Shown: piece by piece, positions 24,692 to 32,564 of the stretch
Layout: each line of letters starts with the position of its first letter
How positions within the stretch are numbered: the first letter of the stretch is position 1
Assembly (NCBI GenBank): GCA_039190895.1
Contig: JBCCXY010000005.1
Span: 1-64,000 of the forward strand
Reading direction: 5' to 3'
Origin: Ovoidimarina sp039190895
Lineage (GTDB): Bacteria; Pseudomonadota; Alphaproteobacteria; Rhodobacterales; Rhodobacteraceae
DNA: 64,000 nt
Notes under the pieces: model-generated
Seen by the model: only the letters and a program-made list of their open reading frames with translations
Databases searched by the model: none
What the model was told of the DNA's origin: nothing
Made by a program: the position numbers and the translations under genes

Positions 24692-24707
24692 CGCCCCTTG
24701 CGGGGCG
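24692..24707. repeat. Hairpin, second copy of the CGCCCC/GGGGCG repeat
   Basis: CGCCCC-TTGC-GGGGCG with flanks matching 12271-12294. It lies 12 bases after the first DUF779 stop codon. Confidence 0.4.
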
Positions 24708-24791
24708 CCTCGCCACTACGACTACAGTCCAATTGACAGGGGCTGTTGCGGAGGAAACGCTTCATTAACCAAGAATGGGAGATAAAGCGTC

Positions 24792-25187
24792 ATGTCCGAA
24801 ACACCCGTGGTGTGCGTCACAGATGAAGCCCCAGTTGCCGGTACCGATCCGGGCGCAAAGGTCGTGGCCACGCCGGCGGCGTTAGAGTTGCTGACCGAGA
24901 TACAGGCAAATCATGGAGAGGTGATGTTTCACCAGTCGGGCGGGTGCTGCGACGGGTCATCGCCGATGTGCTATGCCAAGGGGGAGTTTCCGCTGGGCAG
25001 CACCGACGTCAAGCTGGGCGAGATACAGGGGGCGGAGTTCTACATCTCTGGCCCGCAGTTCGAGGCGTGGAAGCACACGCAACTGATTCTGGATATGGTG
25101 CCCGGGCGGGGCGGGATGTTCAGCCTCGACAACGGGACCGAGCGGCGGTTCCTGATCCGGTCGCGTCTGTTGGATACCGCCGACTGA
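24792..25187 (+). CDS. DUF779 protein, canonical copy
   Basis: A 131-residue DUF779 protein with the intact motif FHQSGGCCDGSSPMCY, whose Cys residues could bind metal or form disulfides. The middle and end (EIQGAEFYISGPQFEAW, GTERRFLIRSRLL) match the family. It is the second of two tandem DUF779 genes downstream of aldehyde dehydrogenase. Its TGA overlaps the next ATG by one base, so translation of the exported vWA protein is probably coupled to it. Confidence 0.85.
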   Translation: MSETPVVCVTDEAPVAGTDPGAKVVATPAALELLTEIQANHGEVMFHQSGGCCDGSSPMCYAKGEFPLGSTDVKLGEIQGAEFYISGPQFEAWKHTQLILDMVPGRGGMFSLDNGTERRFLIRSRLLDTAD

Positions 25188-25885
25188 TGCCGCCCGTGGC
25201 GCAGGTTCGGGGTCTGGCCCCTGTGCTTGCGCTTTGTCTGGCGATGCTGCCCGCCAAGGCCCAAGAGGCGTGTACCGAGGACGCGATGATCGTGTTCGAC
25301 GGGTCCGGCTCGATGGCCGAGATGGGGTTCAACCTTATGGATGAGCCCCGCATCTTCGAGGCGCGCCGGGCAATGGCCGAGGCGATCCCCGACATCGCCA
25401 GCCATCGGGCGCTGGGTCTGATTATCTATGGGCCTGGGTCGGCGGATGGATGCACCGGCATCGACCTGCGCTTTCCGCCGATGGCGAACGCGGCCCGGGC
25501 CATACTGTCGGCGGTTGACGGGTTGCAACCCGCAGGCAGCACGCCCCTGACCCAGGCGGTCGGTAATGCGGCGGGAGTGCTGATTGCGAGGGGGGGACCC
25601 GGGACAATCGTTCTGATCACCGACGGCAAAGAGACGTGCGGCGGCGCCCCCTGTCGTTTGGCGGCAGAGTTGGCAGCAGAGGACATGACGCTGCATGTGA
25701 TCGGCTTCAAGGTTCGCGGCGATTTCTTTGCGTGGGATCAGCAGGCGGGCGAAGCGTATCGCCACAGTGAGGCCGTGTCGCGCTGCCTCGACGATCGCAC
25801 GGGCGGGTTGTACGTCAACGCTGAAACGGTGGACGATCTTGTGGCGGCACTTCGGGACACGTTGGGGTGTCAGCTTTTGTTCTAG
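25187..25885 (+). CDS. Exported vWA-domain protein
   Basis: A 232-residue protein with a signal peptide (cleavage near AKAQE) and one von Willebrand A domain. The metal-site residues are visible: VFDGSGSMAE, Thr in GSTPLTQAV and Asp in LITDGKETC. Three Cys pairs (for example CGGAPC) suggest periplasmic disulfides. It overlaps the DUF779 stop codon by one base. vWA proteins also occur in methanol-oxidation clusters (MxaC/MxaL type), so a role in dehydrogenase maturation is possible, though this one lacks their membrane anchor. Confidence 0.8.
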   Translation: MPPVAQVRGLAPVLALCLAMLPAKAQEACTEDAMIVFDGSGSMAEMGFNLMDEPRIFEARRAMAEAIPDIASHRALGLIIYGPGSADGCTGIDLRFPPMANAARAILSAVDGLQPAGSTPLTQAVGNAAGVLIARGGPGTIVLITDGKETCGGAPCRLAAELAAEDMTLHVIGFKVRGDFFAWDQQAGEAYRHSEAVSRCLDDRTGGLYVNAETVDDLVAALRDTLGCQLLF

Positions 25886-25914
25886 GTTTTGCGCCGCCTG
25901 TCGGCGTCGCCCAA

Positions 25915-25966
25915 CTGGGGGGCTAAGCCCCCCAGACCAGCCAGAGTATTTCTGCCAAGATGGAAG
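25915..25966. terminator. Hairpin plus GAGTATTT element, Rhodobacterales-type
   Basis: The perfect 9-bp stem CTGGGGGGC-TAA-GCCCCCCAG (25915-25935) is followed by ACCAGCCAGAGTATTTCTGC and an AAGATGGAAG stretch. Hairpins followed by AGAGTATTT and AAGATGAAG-like sequence are a recurrent intergenic element in Rhodobacterales genomes as I know them. It separates the convergent vWA and TPR genes and likely terminates both. Confidence 0.6.
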
Positions 25967-25970
25967 CGCT

Positions 25971-27278
25971 TTAAGCGTGAGCCGTTGCGGCGGATTGTAG
26001 AAAGCGCCGGTTGATTGGGCTGTGCGGTTTCATGGCGGTTCGCTCATGCTGGAGCGCCTCTGCGGGGAGGCGGCGGCCCGAGCGGGTGGCGGCCTCGACC
26101 AGGGTCCAGTCGATGATGTCGCGCTGCGCGTGGCTGCCGCCGAACGCATTGGCGATGTGCCGCGCGGCGAAAAGGGTGTCGGCTGCGGCGTCGTAGCGGC
26201 CAAGCCAAAACGATTTGAACCCTTCGATCAGCGGTAGACCGATGGTCTGTGCCCAGCGCGTGACCTCGGACGACGAAACGTCAGCAGAGCGGTACTGATC
26301 CACCAACCGGTCAACCTTGTCCATGCGTCCTGCGCCCAGATACGCCATGGCGGCGTGCCAGTCGTTGAAGGGATACAGTTTGCCGTCGGCATGCGCCTCC
26401 CACGCGGTCGCCAGGGCCGCCCAGCGGGTGCCGACGTCATGGCCCCCCAGGTGCAGGCGCCAGAGCAGGGCCGAGGCGTCCACTAGATCCAGCGCGACCG
26501 GGCTTCGCTCGGGGCGGATGCGGGCATCGTAAAGCGCAACGGCCTCTGCCGGTTGCCCCAGTTCCAGATGGTACAGCCCCTTGTGCCACCAGTTGTGCAC
26601 CTGGAAGAAGTTGTCGTCGCCGGACCAATGCGGCTCTCGCTCTTGCATCCAGCGCAGGCCCTCTTCGGCGCGGCCCTGCATCTCCAGCACGTGGGCCACG
26701 GCATGGTGCGCCCAGCAATCCAGAGGGTCGCGGGCGATGGCCTCTTTCCCGACGGCCTCGGCCTGCGCGTAGTTCGCGGTTTCCTCAAGGCCGAACGCGT
26801 ACATGCCCAGAAGCGTGCTGTAGCCGGGCGCGTCGGTGGACCACATCTGCAGAACGCGCGAGATGCGGTCGCGCAGGTTGCGGGCATTGGCGCGGTAGAA
26901 ATCCATCAGGTGCCCGGCCTGCAGCGCCACAAGGTCGTGCGGGTGGGCCATGTTGTGATTGTCCAACGTCACCGCAGCCGCGGTCCAGTTCCCATCCAGA
27001 AGCGCGTCGAGGCCGGCGATGTGCGACTGCTCCGCCTCGGACACGGCCAGCAACCGGGCGGTTTTCAGGACAAAGCGCGCCTCGGCAGTCGCGTCGGGTT
27101 CCGTCGCGAGCCCGAAGAGATAGGCCTTCAGGATATGCGCCATTGTGAAATCCGGCGCCTCTTGCAGGGCGGCATCAAGATGGGCGACCGGGTCGCCGCG
27201 ATAGACGTTGAAGGCCCGCAGCGCGGCGTCGAAATGCGCCTTGGCTCGCGGGTTTTGGCAGGTGATGAAGTCTTTCAT
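25971..27278 (-). CDS. TPR protein, TTC38-like
   Basis: A 435-residue helical repeat protein resembling the tetratricopeptide protein 38 family. Segments such as HAVAHVLEMQGRAEEGLRWM, HNWWHKGLYHLELGQPAEAV and LYPFNDWHAAMAYLGAG are typical. It has no signal peptide and should be cytoplasmic. It is divergent from the winged-helix/TPR regulator at 27466, which suggests a regulatory pair. Biochemical role unknown. Confidence 0.78.
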   Translation of the reverse strand: MKDFITCQNPRAKAHFDAALRAFNVYRGDPVAHLDAALQEAPDFTMAHILKAYLFGLATEPDATAEARFVLKTARLLAVSEAEQSHIAGLDALLDGNWTAAAVTLDNHNMAHPHDLVALQAGHLMDFYRANARNLRDRISRVLQMWSTDAPGYSTLLGMYAFGLEETANYAQAEAVGKEAIARDPLDCWAHHAVAHVLEMQGRAEEGLRWMQEREPHWSGDDNFFQVHNWWHKGLYHLELGQPAEAVALYDARIRPERSPVALDLVDASALLWRLHLGGHDVGTRWAALATAWEAHADGKLYPFNDWHAAMAYLGAGRMDKVDRLVDQYRSADVSSSEVTRWAQTIGLPLIEGFKSFWLGRYDAAADTLFAARHIANAFGGSHAQRDIIDWTLVEAATRSGRRLPAEALQHERTAMKPHSPINRRFLQSAATAHA

Positions 27279-27465
27279 GGGGTTCGCCTCTGAAAATCAT
27301 AACTGGCAGGGGAGGTATGGGATCAGGCGCTGCCAGCGAATGATCGAACCGCCGGGATGCATGACCGACGCGTGTGTTCACGAGTTCGTGCGCTTGGCGG
27401 CGGGGCCTTGGAGGCGCGGCGGAGGGCCTGTAGACCCGACCAATTGCTCAACGGATTTTCACACC

Positions 27466-28656
27466 ATGACGTCTCCTTTTGGCCGATGGACCATCGATAC
27501 AACCACGCGTCGGGCGCACAGCGACGGCGTGTCAAAGACACTGTCCCCCCGGGCCGTAAGGCTCGCGATAGAACTCGCGCACGCCGCCGGGGCCGTCTGC
27601 ACGCGGGCAGAGTTGCTGGATCGGGTGTGGCCCGATGTCTTCGTTAGCGATGAAAGCCTGTCCCAGGTGGTGACCGAGTTGCGGCGCAAGCTGGGGGCGG
27701 AGTTGATCGAGACGATCCCGAGGACCGGGTATCGGTTGACGACGACACCCCCGTGCCCGGTCGTTCAGGACACCGACCCCGCGCCGTTCGATCCGGGGTT
27801 TGATCTGGAGGCGCACGCCTTGTGTCTTGAAGCGCGCCGGGAAGTGGTGCGATGCGGGCGCGGCTCGATCGAGCGGGCGGACGCGTTGACGGAAGAGGCC
27901 GTGTCCCTCGCGCCGAATTGCGCCAGCGTTCGGGCCGAGCGGGCCATCGCCCTTGTCCGCCGCCACACCTATTGGTCCGAGGGCCGCCATCGCCTTGAAG
28001 AAGCGCTGCAGAACGCGCAGCGCGCGTTGGAGCTGGATCCGACCCTCGCACTGGCGCATTCGGCGCTTGGTTATACGGCGACGATTGCGGGGCAGTGGCA
28101 GGCCGCCGAGCGTGCACATCGCGCCGCATTGGCCCGCGAGACGCGCGATCCGGTGATCCTGCACAACGCCGCATGGTACCTCATGTCGCGCGGGCGCATC
28201 GGCGCCGCCGTGACGTATTTTGAGCAGGTGGGCGATCAGGAGCCGCAGAACGTCAAAGGCTATCTCATCGCCGCGCAACTCGCCGCTGGTTTTGACACCG
28301 CGCGCGCCCGCCGTAACGCCGAACAGGGCCTCCGCCGCGCCGAACTTCGGCTGGCCGTCGACCCTGTCGACCCACGGGCGCTCAGCGCGTCGGCCTCGCT
28401 CATGGCCTTGTTAGGGGAGCCGCTCGCCGCCGCCAACACGCTGGATCAGGTGGACGTCACCGAAAGCTCGCAGGCGATCTATCACGCCGCCGCCTGGTCC
28501 CGGATCGGAGAGACCGAGCGTGCGCGCAGGCTGCTGGAAGAGCTGTTCGATCACGGCTGGCGCGACACGTATTGGCTGGATGCAGAGCCGGGCTTTGCCC
28601 CGCTCCGGGGCGACCGGCGCTTTCAGCAGATGCGCCAATCGCTCGTCGCGGCGTAA
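27466..28656 (+). CDS. Winged-helix (CadC/OmpR-type) regulator with TPR-like repeats
   Basis: The N-terminal 100 residues form an OmpR/CadC-type winged helix (LSPRAVRLAIELAHAAG, LLDRVWPDVFVSDESLSQVV, then IETIPRTGYRLT). The remaining 290 residues are helical repeats (ALELDPTLALAHSALGYTA, ALARETRDPVILHNAAWYL). No membrane helix lies between the halves, so it is soluble, unlike CadC. ATG 27466 places the wing domain at the N-terminus. It is divergent from the TTC38-like gene and probably regulates it. Confidence 0.75.
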   Translation: MTSPFGRWTIDTTTRRAHSDGVSKTLSPRAVRLAIELAHAAGAVCTRAELLDRVWPDVFVSDESLSQVVTELRRKLGAELIETIPRTGYRLTTTPPCPVVQDTDPAPFDPGFDLEAHALCLEARREVVRCGRGSIERADALTEEAVSLAPNCASVRAERAIALVRRHTYWSEGRHRLEEALQNAQRALELDPTLALAHSALGYTATIAGQWQAAERAHRAALARETRDPVILHNAAWYLMSRGRIGAAVTYFEQVGDQEPQNVKGYLIAAQLAAGFDTARARRNAEQGLRRAELRLAVDPVDPRALSASASLMALLGEPLAAANTLDQVDVTESSQAIYHAAAWSRIGETERARRLLEELFDHGWRDTYWLDAEPGFAPLRGDRRFQQMRQSLVAA

Positions 28657-28692
28657 TTCAGAACTCTTTCAGGTCTCCTTCAGGCCTTTCGT

Positions 28693-28717
28693 TGGCGCCG
28701 GTCATATCCCGGCGCCA
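28693..28717 (+). promoter_or_regulatory. Hairpin between regulator and peroxiredoxin
   Basis: TGGCGCCGG-TCATATC-CCGGCGCCA is a perfect 9-bp stem ending 25 bases before the peroxiredoxin GTG start. There is no T-run after it. It may be a leader structure, a weak terminator of the regulator gene, or a palindromic operator. Confidence 0.4.
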
Positions 28718-28742
28718 GCACAACGAATGAAGGAGATACCCT

Positions 28743-29402
28743 GTGCCTCTCGCAATCAATAGCACCGCGCCCGACTTCCTCGGGCAAACCACGCAAGGCC
28801 CGCTTGAGTTCCACGAATGGGTGGGGGACGCCTGGTGCGTGCTCTTCTCGCACCCCAAGGATTTCACGCCGGTCTGCACCACGGAACTTGGCATGGTTGC
28901 CGGGATGAAGCGCGAGTTCGACCGCCGTGGCGTGAAGCTGATCGGGCTGTCGGTCGACAAGATCGAGGATCACCTGAAATGGTCGGTCGATATCGAGGTC
29001 GCCTCGGGTGAGGCGCTCAGCTATCCGCTGATCTCGGACCCGGACCTCACCATCGCAAAGCTCTATGGCATGCTGCCCGAGGACGCAGGCGATACGTCAG
29101 AGACGCGCACCGCGATGGACAACGCCACCGCGCGCACGGTGTTCATCATCGGGCCGGACAAGAAGATCAAGGCAAGCGTGTCGTACCCGATGACGACGGG
29201 GCGGGATTTCAACGAGATCCTGCGCGTGATCGACAGCCTGCAACTGACCGCCCGTCACCAACTGGCAACGCCCGCGAACTGGCGCCCGGGGGACGACGTC
29301 GTGATCGTGCCAGCGGTGTCGAACGAAGAGGCAGCCAAGCGCTTTCCCGACGGCTGGAACGCGCCGCTGCCCTATCTGCGCCTCGTCGCGGACCCGGCCT
29401 GA
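28743..29402 (+). CDS. 1-Cys peroxiredoxin (Prx6 type)
   Basis: A 219-residue thiol peroxidase that reduces hydrogen peroxide and organic peroxides. The peroxidatic Cys is in HPKDFTPVCTTELG; no resolving Cys is seen in the C-terminal part, as in 1-Cys Prx6 proteins, and the C-terminal NWRPGDDVVIVPAVSNEEA is typical of that class. It starts with GTG 28743, with GAAGGAG 6 bases upstream. An exported sulfurtransferase follows 11 bp later. Confidence 0.9.
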   Translation: MPLAINSTAPDFLGQTTQGPLEFHEWVGDAWCVLFSHPKDFTPVCTTELGMVAGMKREFDRRGVKLIGLSVDKIEDHLKWSVDIEVASGEALSYPLISDPDLTIAKLYGMLPEDAGDTSETRTAMDNATARTVFIIGPDKKIKASVSYPMTTGRDFNEILRVIDSLQLTARHQLATPANWRPGDDVVIVPAVSNEEAAKRFPDGWNAPLPYLRLVADPA

Positions 29403-29413
29403 GGAGTGTGGAT

Positions 29414-30280
29414 ATGGAGACGAACCTGACCCGCCGCAGCTTTGGTCTGCTGACGCTCGGGGCCGCCGCATGCCTGCCTGCGGTCGGCCTTGCGAAGGGC
29501 TTTGCGCATCCGGAGGTGCTGGAGCAACCCGAGGCTCTCCTGCAAGGCGCGACAGACGCCGTGCTCGTCGACCTGCGCCCGGAAGAGGACTACCGAAAGG
29601 GCCACATCCCCGGAGCGTTGCATCTTGACGCGAACGCGGTGGCGGCGCCCGACAGCCCGGTCGAAGGGGCCCTGCGCCCGACGGCAGAGATCGAGGCGAT
29701 GCTGGGCGGTCTCGGCATCGGCCCTACATCGCGCGTCGTGTTCTACGACGACCGGGGCGGCTTCCACGCCGCGCGGATGTTCTGGTTGATGGAATACCTC
29801 GGCCATCGCGGCGCCTCGGTGCTGAATGGCGGCTGGGCGGCATGGCGCGCAGCGGGCGGATCGCCGGCTGCAGACGTGGCCCGCCCTGCGCCTGCCAAGT
29901 TTGCAGGCGCGATCAGCCCACGGCGGCTCGCGACGGCGGACTACATCCTAAGCCACAGCGCCGATCCGGACACCGTGGTCGTCGACGTGCGCCCGACCGA
30001 GCTGTACGCCAAGGGCCACATGCCATGGGCCATCAACCTGCCGTGGAGCCAGAACCTGCGCGACGACAAACGCTTTCGGTCTGCGGGCGACCTCCTCGCG
30101 CATTTCAGCGACCGGGGTGTCACGCCCGAGCGCAACGTCGTTCTGCACTGCCAGAACGGGCTCGCGTCGGCCCACAGCTATGTCGCTCTGCGGCTTCTGG
30201 GGTATCCGCGTGTGCGGGTTTACCACCGCTCCTGGGCGGAGTGGGGCGCTGACCCGGCCTTGCCCAAGGCCGTTGGATGA
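29414..30280 (+). CDS. Tat-exported sulfurtransferase (two rhodanese domains)
   Basis: A 288-residue protein with a Tat-type signal (NLTRRSFG then a hydrophobic stretch) and two rhodanese domains. The first has lost its active-site Cys (VFYDDRGGFHAAR). The second keeps it in VVLHCQNGLASAHSY. This is the usual layout of thiosulfate or 3-mercaptopyruvate sulfurtransferases. ATG 29414 is preferred over GTG 29408 because GAGGAG (29401-29406) is too close to the latter. It shares a transcript with the peroxiredoxin, so periplasmic sulfur or redox handling is plausible. Confidence 0.82.
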   Translation: METNLTRRSFGLLTLGAAACLPAVGLAKGFAHPEVLEQPEALLQGATDAVLVDLRPEEDYRKGHIPGALHLDANAVAAPDSPVEGALRPTAEIEAMLGGLGIGPTSRVVFYDDRGGFHAARMFWLMEYLGHRGASVLNGGWAAWRAAGGSPAADVARPAPAKFAGAISPRRLATADYILSHSADPDTVVVDVRPTELYAKGHMPWAINLPWSQNLRDDKRFRSAGDLLAHFSDRGVTPERNVVLHCQNGLASAHSYVALRLLGYPRVRVYHRSWAEWGADPALPKAVG

Positions 30281-30336
30281 CCCAATCGGGTGCGTGTGCT
30301 ACGGTACGCGCGCCCGGAACTGCACGAGGTGACCCG

Positions 30337-31308
30337 ATGTCCACCGATCCGCTGTCCGATATTGTGCGCTCGCTGAACCTCACGGGCGCGGTGTTTCTGC
30401 AGGCCGACCTCACGGCGCCCTGGGCCATCAGTGCCCACGTGACCGAGGACGATTGCCGCCCCTTCATGCCGATCCCCCGTCAGGTGATCGCCTTCCACGT
30501 GGTGGTCGAGGGCGACGTGCTGCTGTCCATGGATGACGGCGCGGGGTACCGACCGCACCGCACTGTGCGGGCGGGAGAGGTGATCTTTCTGCCCCACAAC
30601 CCGGGCCATGTTCTGGCAAGCGGCACCGGTCTTGTCCCGCACTGTGGCGACGACCTGCTGCTGCCCGGCGGGGATGACGCGCTGGTCCGGATCCGCCACG
30701 GGGGTGGGGGGGCGCAGACGCGTCTTTTGTGCGGGTTCGTTGCGAGCGACTCTGGCGCGACCCCGCTGCTTGATACGCTGCCCGAGGTGCTGGTGATCGG
30801 GATCGAGAGTCTGGCAACCCGTCAGTGGATCGAGGCCTCGGCCCTGATGGCTGCGCGCGAGTTCACCGAGGGGCGGCTGACCCACAAGGGCTCCATGGCG
30901 CGGCTGTCTGACCTGCTGCTCACCGAGGCGTTGCGCGCTCATATCGAGCAAAGCCCCGAGCCGCCCGGATGGCTTGGCGGCATTGCGCACCCCAATATCG
31001 GGCGCGCCTTGGCGCGCATCCACGCCGCCTTGGACGACCCGCCAACGGTCGAGGATCTGGCGCACGAGGCGGGGATGTCCCGCTCGGCGTTTGTAGAGCG
31101 CTTCACCGAGGCGATGGGTGCAAGCCCGCGCCGCTACATCCTGACACAGCGGATGGAGCTGGCAGCGGCCCTTCTGAATGACGGCGTCCCCGTGGCCCAG
31201 ATTGCCGCGCGGGTGGGGTACGAGGCGCCCGAGGCCTTCTCGCGCGCGTTCAAGCGCGAGGTCGGGCTGGCCCCGGCGGATTGGCGCAGCGCGCAGGACG
31301 CGGCCTGA
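30337..31308 (+). CDS. AraC-family regulator with cupin sensor domain
   Basis: A 323-residue regulator. The N-terminal half is a cupin (FHVVVEGDVLLSMDDG, VRAGEVIFLPHNPGHVL) and the last 100 residues hold two AraC HTH motifs (TVEDLAHEAGMSRSAFVERF and VAQIAARVGYEAPEAFSRAF). ATG 30337 has GAGGTGA 5 bases upstream. It faces the SDR gene at 31310-31996 tail to tail with 1 bp between stop codons. Such cupin-AraC proteins often control nearby oxidoreductases; the SDR is a possible target. Confidence 0.85.
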   Translation: MSTDPLSDIVRSLNLTGAVFLQADLTAPWAISAHVTEDDCRPFMPIPRQVIAFHVVVEGDVLLSMDDGAGYRPHRTVRAGEVIFLPHNPGHVLASGTGLVPHCGDDLLLPGGDDALVRIRHGGGGAQTRLLCGFVASDSGATPLLDTLPEVLVIGIESLATRQWIEASALMAAREFTEGRLTHKGSMARLSDLLLTEALRAHIEQSPEPPGWLGGIAHPNIGRALARIHAALDDPPTVEDLAHEAGMSRSAFVERFTEAMGASPRRYILTQRMELAAALLNDGVPVAQIAARVGYEAPEAFSRAFKREVGLAPADWRSAQDAA

Positions 31309-31309
31309 C

Positions 31310-31996
31310 CTACCAGTCGATTGGCACTCCATCGCGGAAGAACCCGCCCGTCGGCCCGTCCTCGGGCAGCATGGCTGCCCAGACAATCCCCTTCGCCCCG
31401 TCTGACACGGGGCGCCCGCCGCCGCCCATGTCCGTCGCGACCCAGCCGGGACAAACGGCGTTGACGAGGATGCCATCGGGCCTCAGCTCTGCCGCCGTCT
31501 TGAGTGTCAGCGCATTCAGCGCCGCCTTCGACACCCCGTAGCCGGGCGTCCCGCCCGACATGCCAGTCAGCGCACCCGAGCCCGAGGACACGTTGACGAT
31601 CCGTGCCTGCGTCCCCCGCCGCAAATGCGGCGCGGCGGCGATGGTGGTGGCCCAGGGGCCGAAGAGGTTCGTCTCAAACGTGCGGCGGACGCGGGTGAGG
31701 TCGGCGGTCGTCGTGCGCTGATCAGTGTCGTAATCAATCCCCGCGTTGTTGATCAGCATATCGAGCCGACCATGCGCCGCCTCGATCTTGGCAAATGCCG
31801 CGCGGATCGATTGGTCATCAGCGACGTCCAGCGCGATAGCCTCGGCGCCGTGCCCGATCCGCTCCGCCGCCTCGCGCCCCTTGTCGATGTCGCGGGACCC
31901 GACGAGCACCGTAACCCCGTGGTCCTGGGCGAGCTGTCGGGCAACCTCGCGCCCGATCCCGCGATTGGCGCCGGTGACGAGGGCAAGTCGGGTCAT
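31310..31996 (-). CDS. Short-chain dehydrogenase/reductase
   Basis: A 228-residue classical SDR: cofactor motif TGANRGIG at residues 8-15, NNAG at about 85, Ser in NVSSGSG and the catalytic YGVSK pair. Substrate unknown. It is the last gene of a minus-strand run with an NTF2-like protein, an alpha/beta hydrolase and an AraC regulator, so it may act on a compound released by the hydrolase. The start at 31996 follows AAAAAGGAGAAG. Confidence 0.85.
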   Translation of the reverse strand: MTRLALVTGANRGIGREVARQLAQDHGVTVLVGSRDIDKGREAAERIGHGAEAIALDVADDQSIRAAFAKIEAAHGRLDMLINNAGIDYDTDQRTTTADLTRVRRTFETNLFGPWATTIAAAPHLRRGTQARIVNVSSGSGALTGMSGGTPGYGVSKAALNALTLKTAAELRPDGILVNAVCPGWVATDMGGGGRPVSDGAKGIVWAAMLPEDGPTGGFFRDGVPIDW

Positions 31997-32010
31997 GGGC
32001 TTCTCCTTTT

Positions 32011-32514
32011 TCAGTTGGCGGCGGCGCGTTCACCGGCCCCGGCGACCAGAGCACGGTCGCCGGTTTCCCACAATGCGGTCATGGACAGGGATGTGACCAC
32101 CCAGCGATCCCCCGTCTTTTCAAGCGCATAGCTATAGCGGCCCGCAAGGACCCAAAGCCCGTCGCCAAGCCGGTGCGTTGCGGTGAAGTCCGCCTCGGCC
32201 CTCGCTTCGGTCTCGGACGCAGAGGTGATCGTGTGGTTTGTGACCATGTGATGCGTGCTGTCGAAGCCCGGCTGAAACCCCGCCCAACCCGCGATCAACG
32301 CGTCGGCGGGCTGCGTGACAGGCTCACCGCCCCACAGGCTGGAGTAGTCGGTTGTCACGCTGTCCGAGAAGGCCGCGCGAACGCGGGGCCAGTCGTGCCG
32401 GTCGGCCCCTGCAGCGATGTCGGTGAGGGTGCGGGTGATGCCAGGGTGGTCGGCCATGGCGGGGCCTCCGAGGAGCAGGGTGCTTGCGAGGGATGCGATG
32501 AGGGTGCGGGTCAT
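32011..32514 (-). CDS. Exported NTF2/SnoaL-like protein
   Basis: A 167-residue protein with a signal peptide (cleavage near AMADH) and an NTF2-like fold. It has ITRTLTDIAAGADRHDWPRVRAAF at the start, an HHMVTNHTI strand and ALEKTGDRWVVTSLSM at the end. Members are small ligand-binding proteins or isomerases. ATG 32514 begins the signal peptide. It lies 14 bp upstream of the SDR gene and 50 bp downstream of the hydrolase. Specific role unknown. Confidence 0.78.
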   Translation of the reverse strand: MTRTLIASLASTLLLGGPAMADHPGITRTLTDIAAGADRHDWPRVRAAFSDSVTTDYSSLWGGEPVTQPADALIAGWAGFQPGFDSTHHMVTNHTITSASETEARAEADFTATHRLGDGLWVLAGRYSYALEKTGDRWVVTSLSMTALWETGDRALVAGAGERAAAN

Positions 32515-32564
32515 GGAATGTCTCCTGAAAGCGGGCTGCCGGGCAGAACCGGCAGCCCGTCTGG

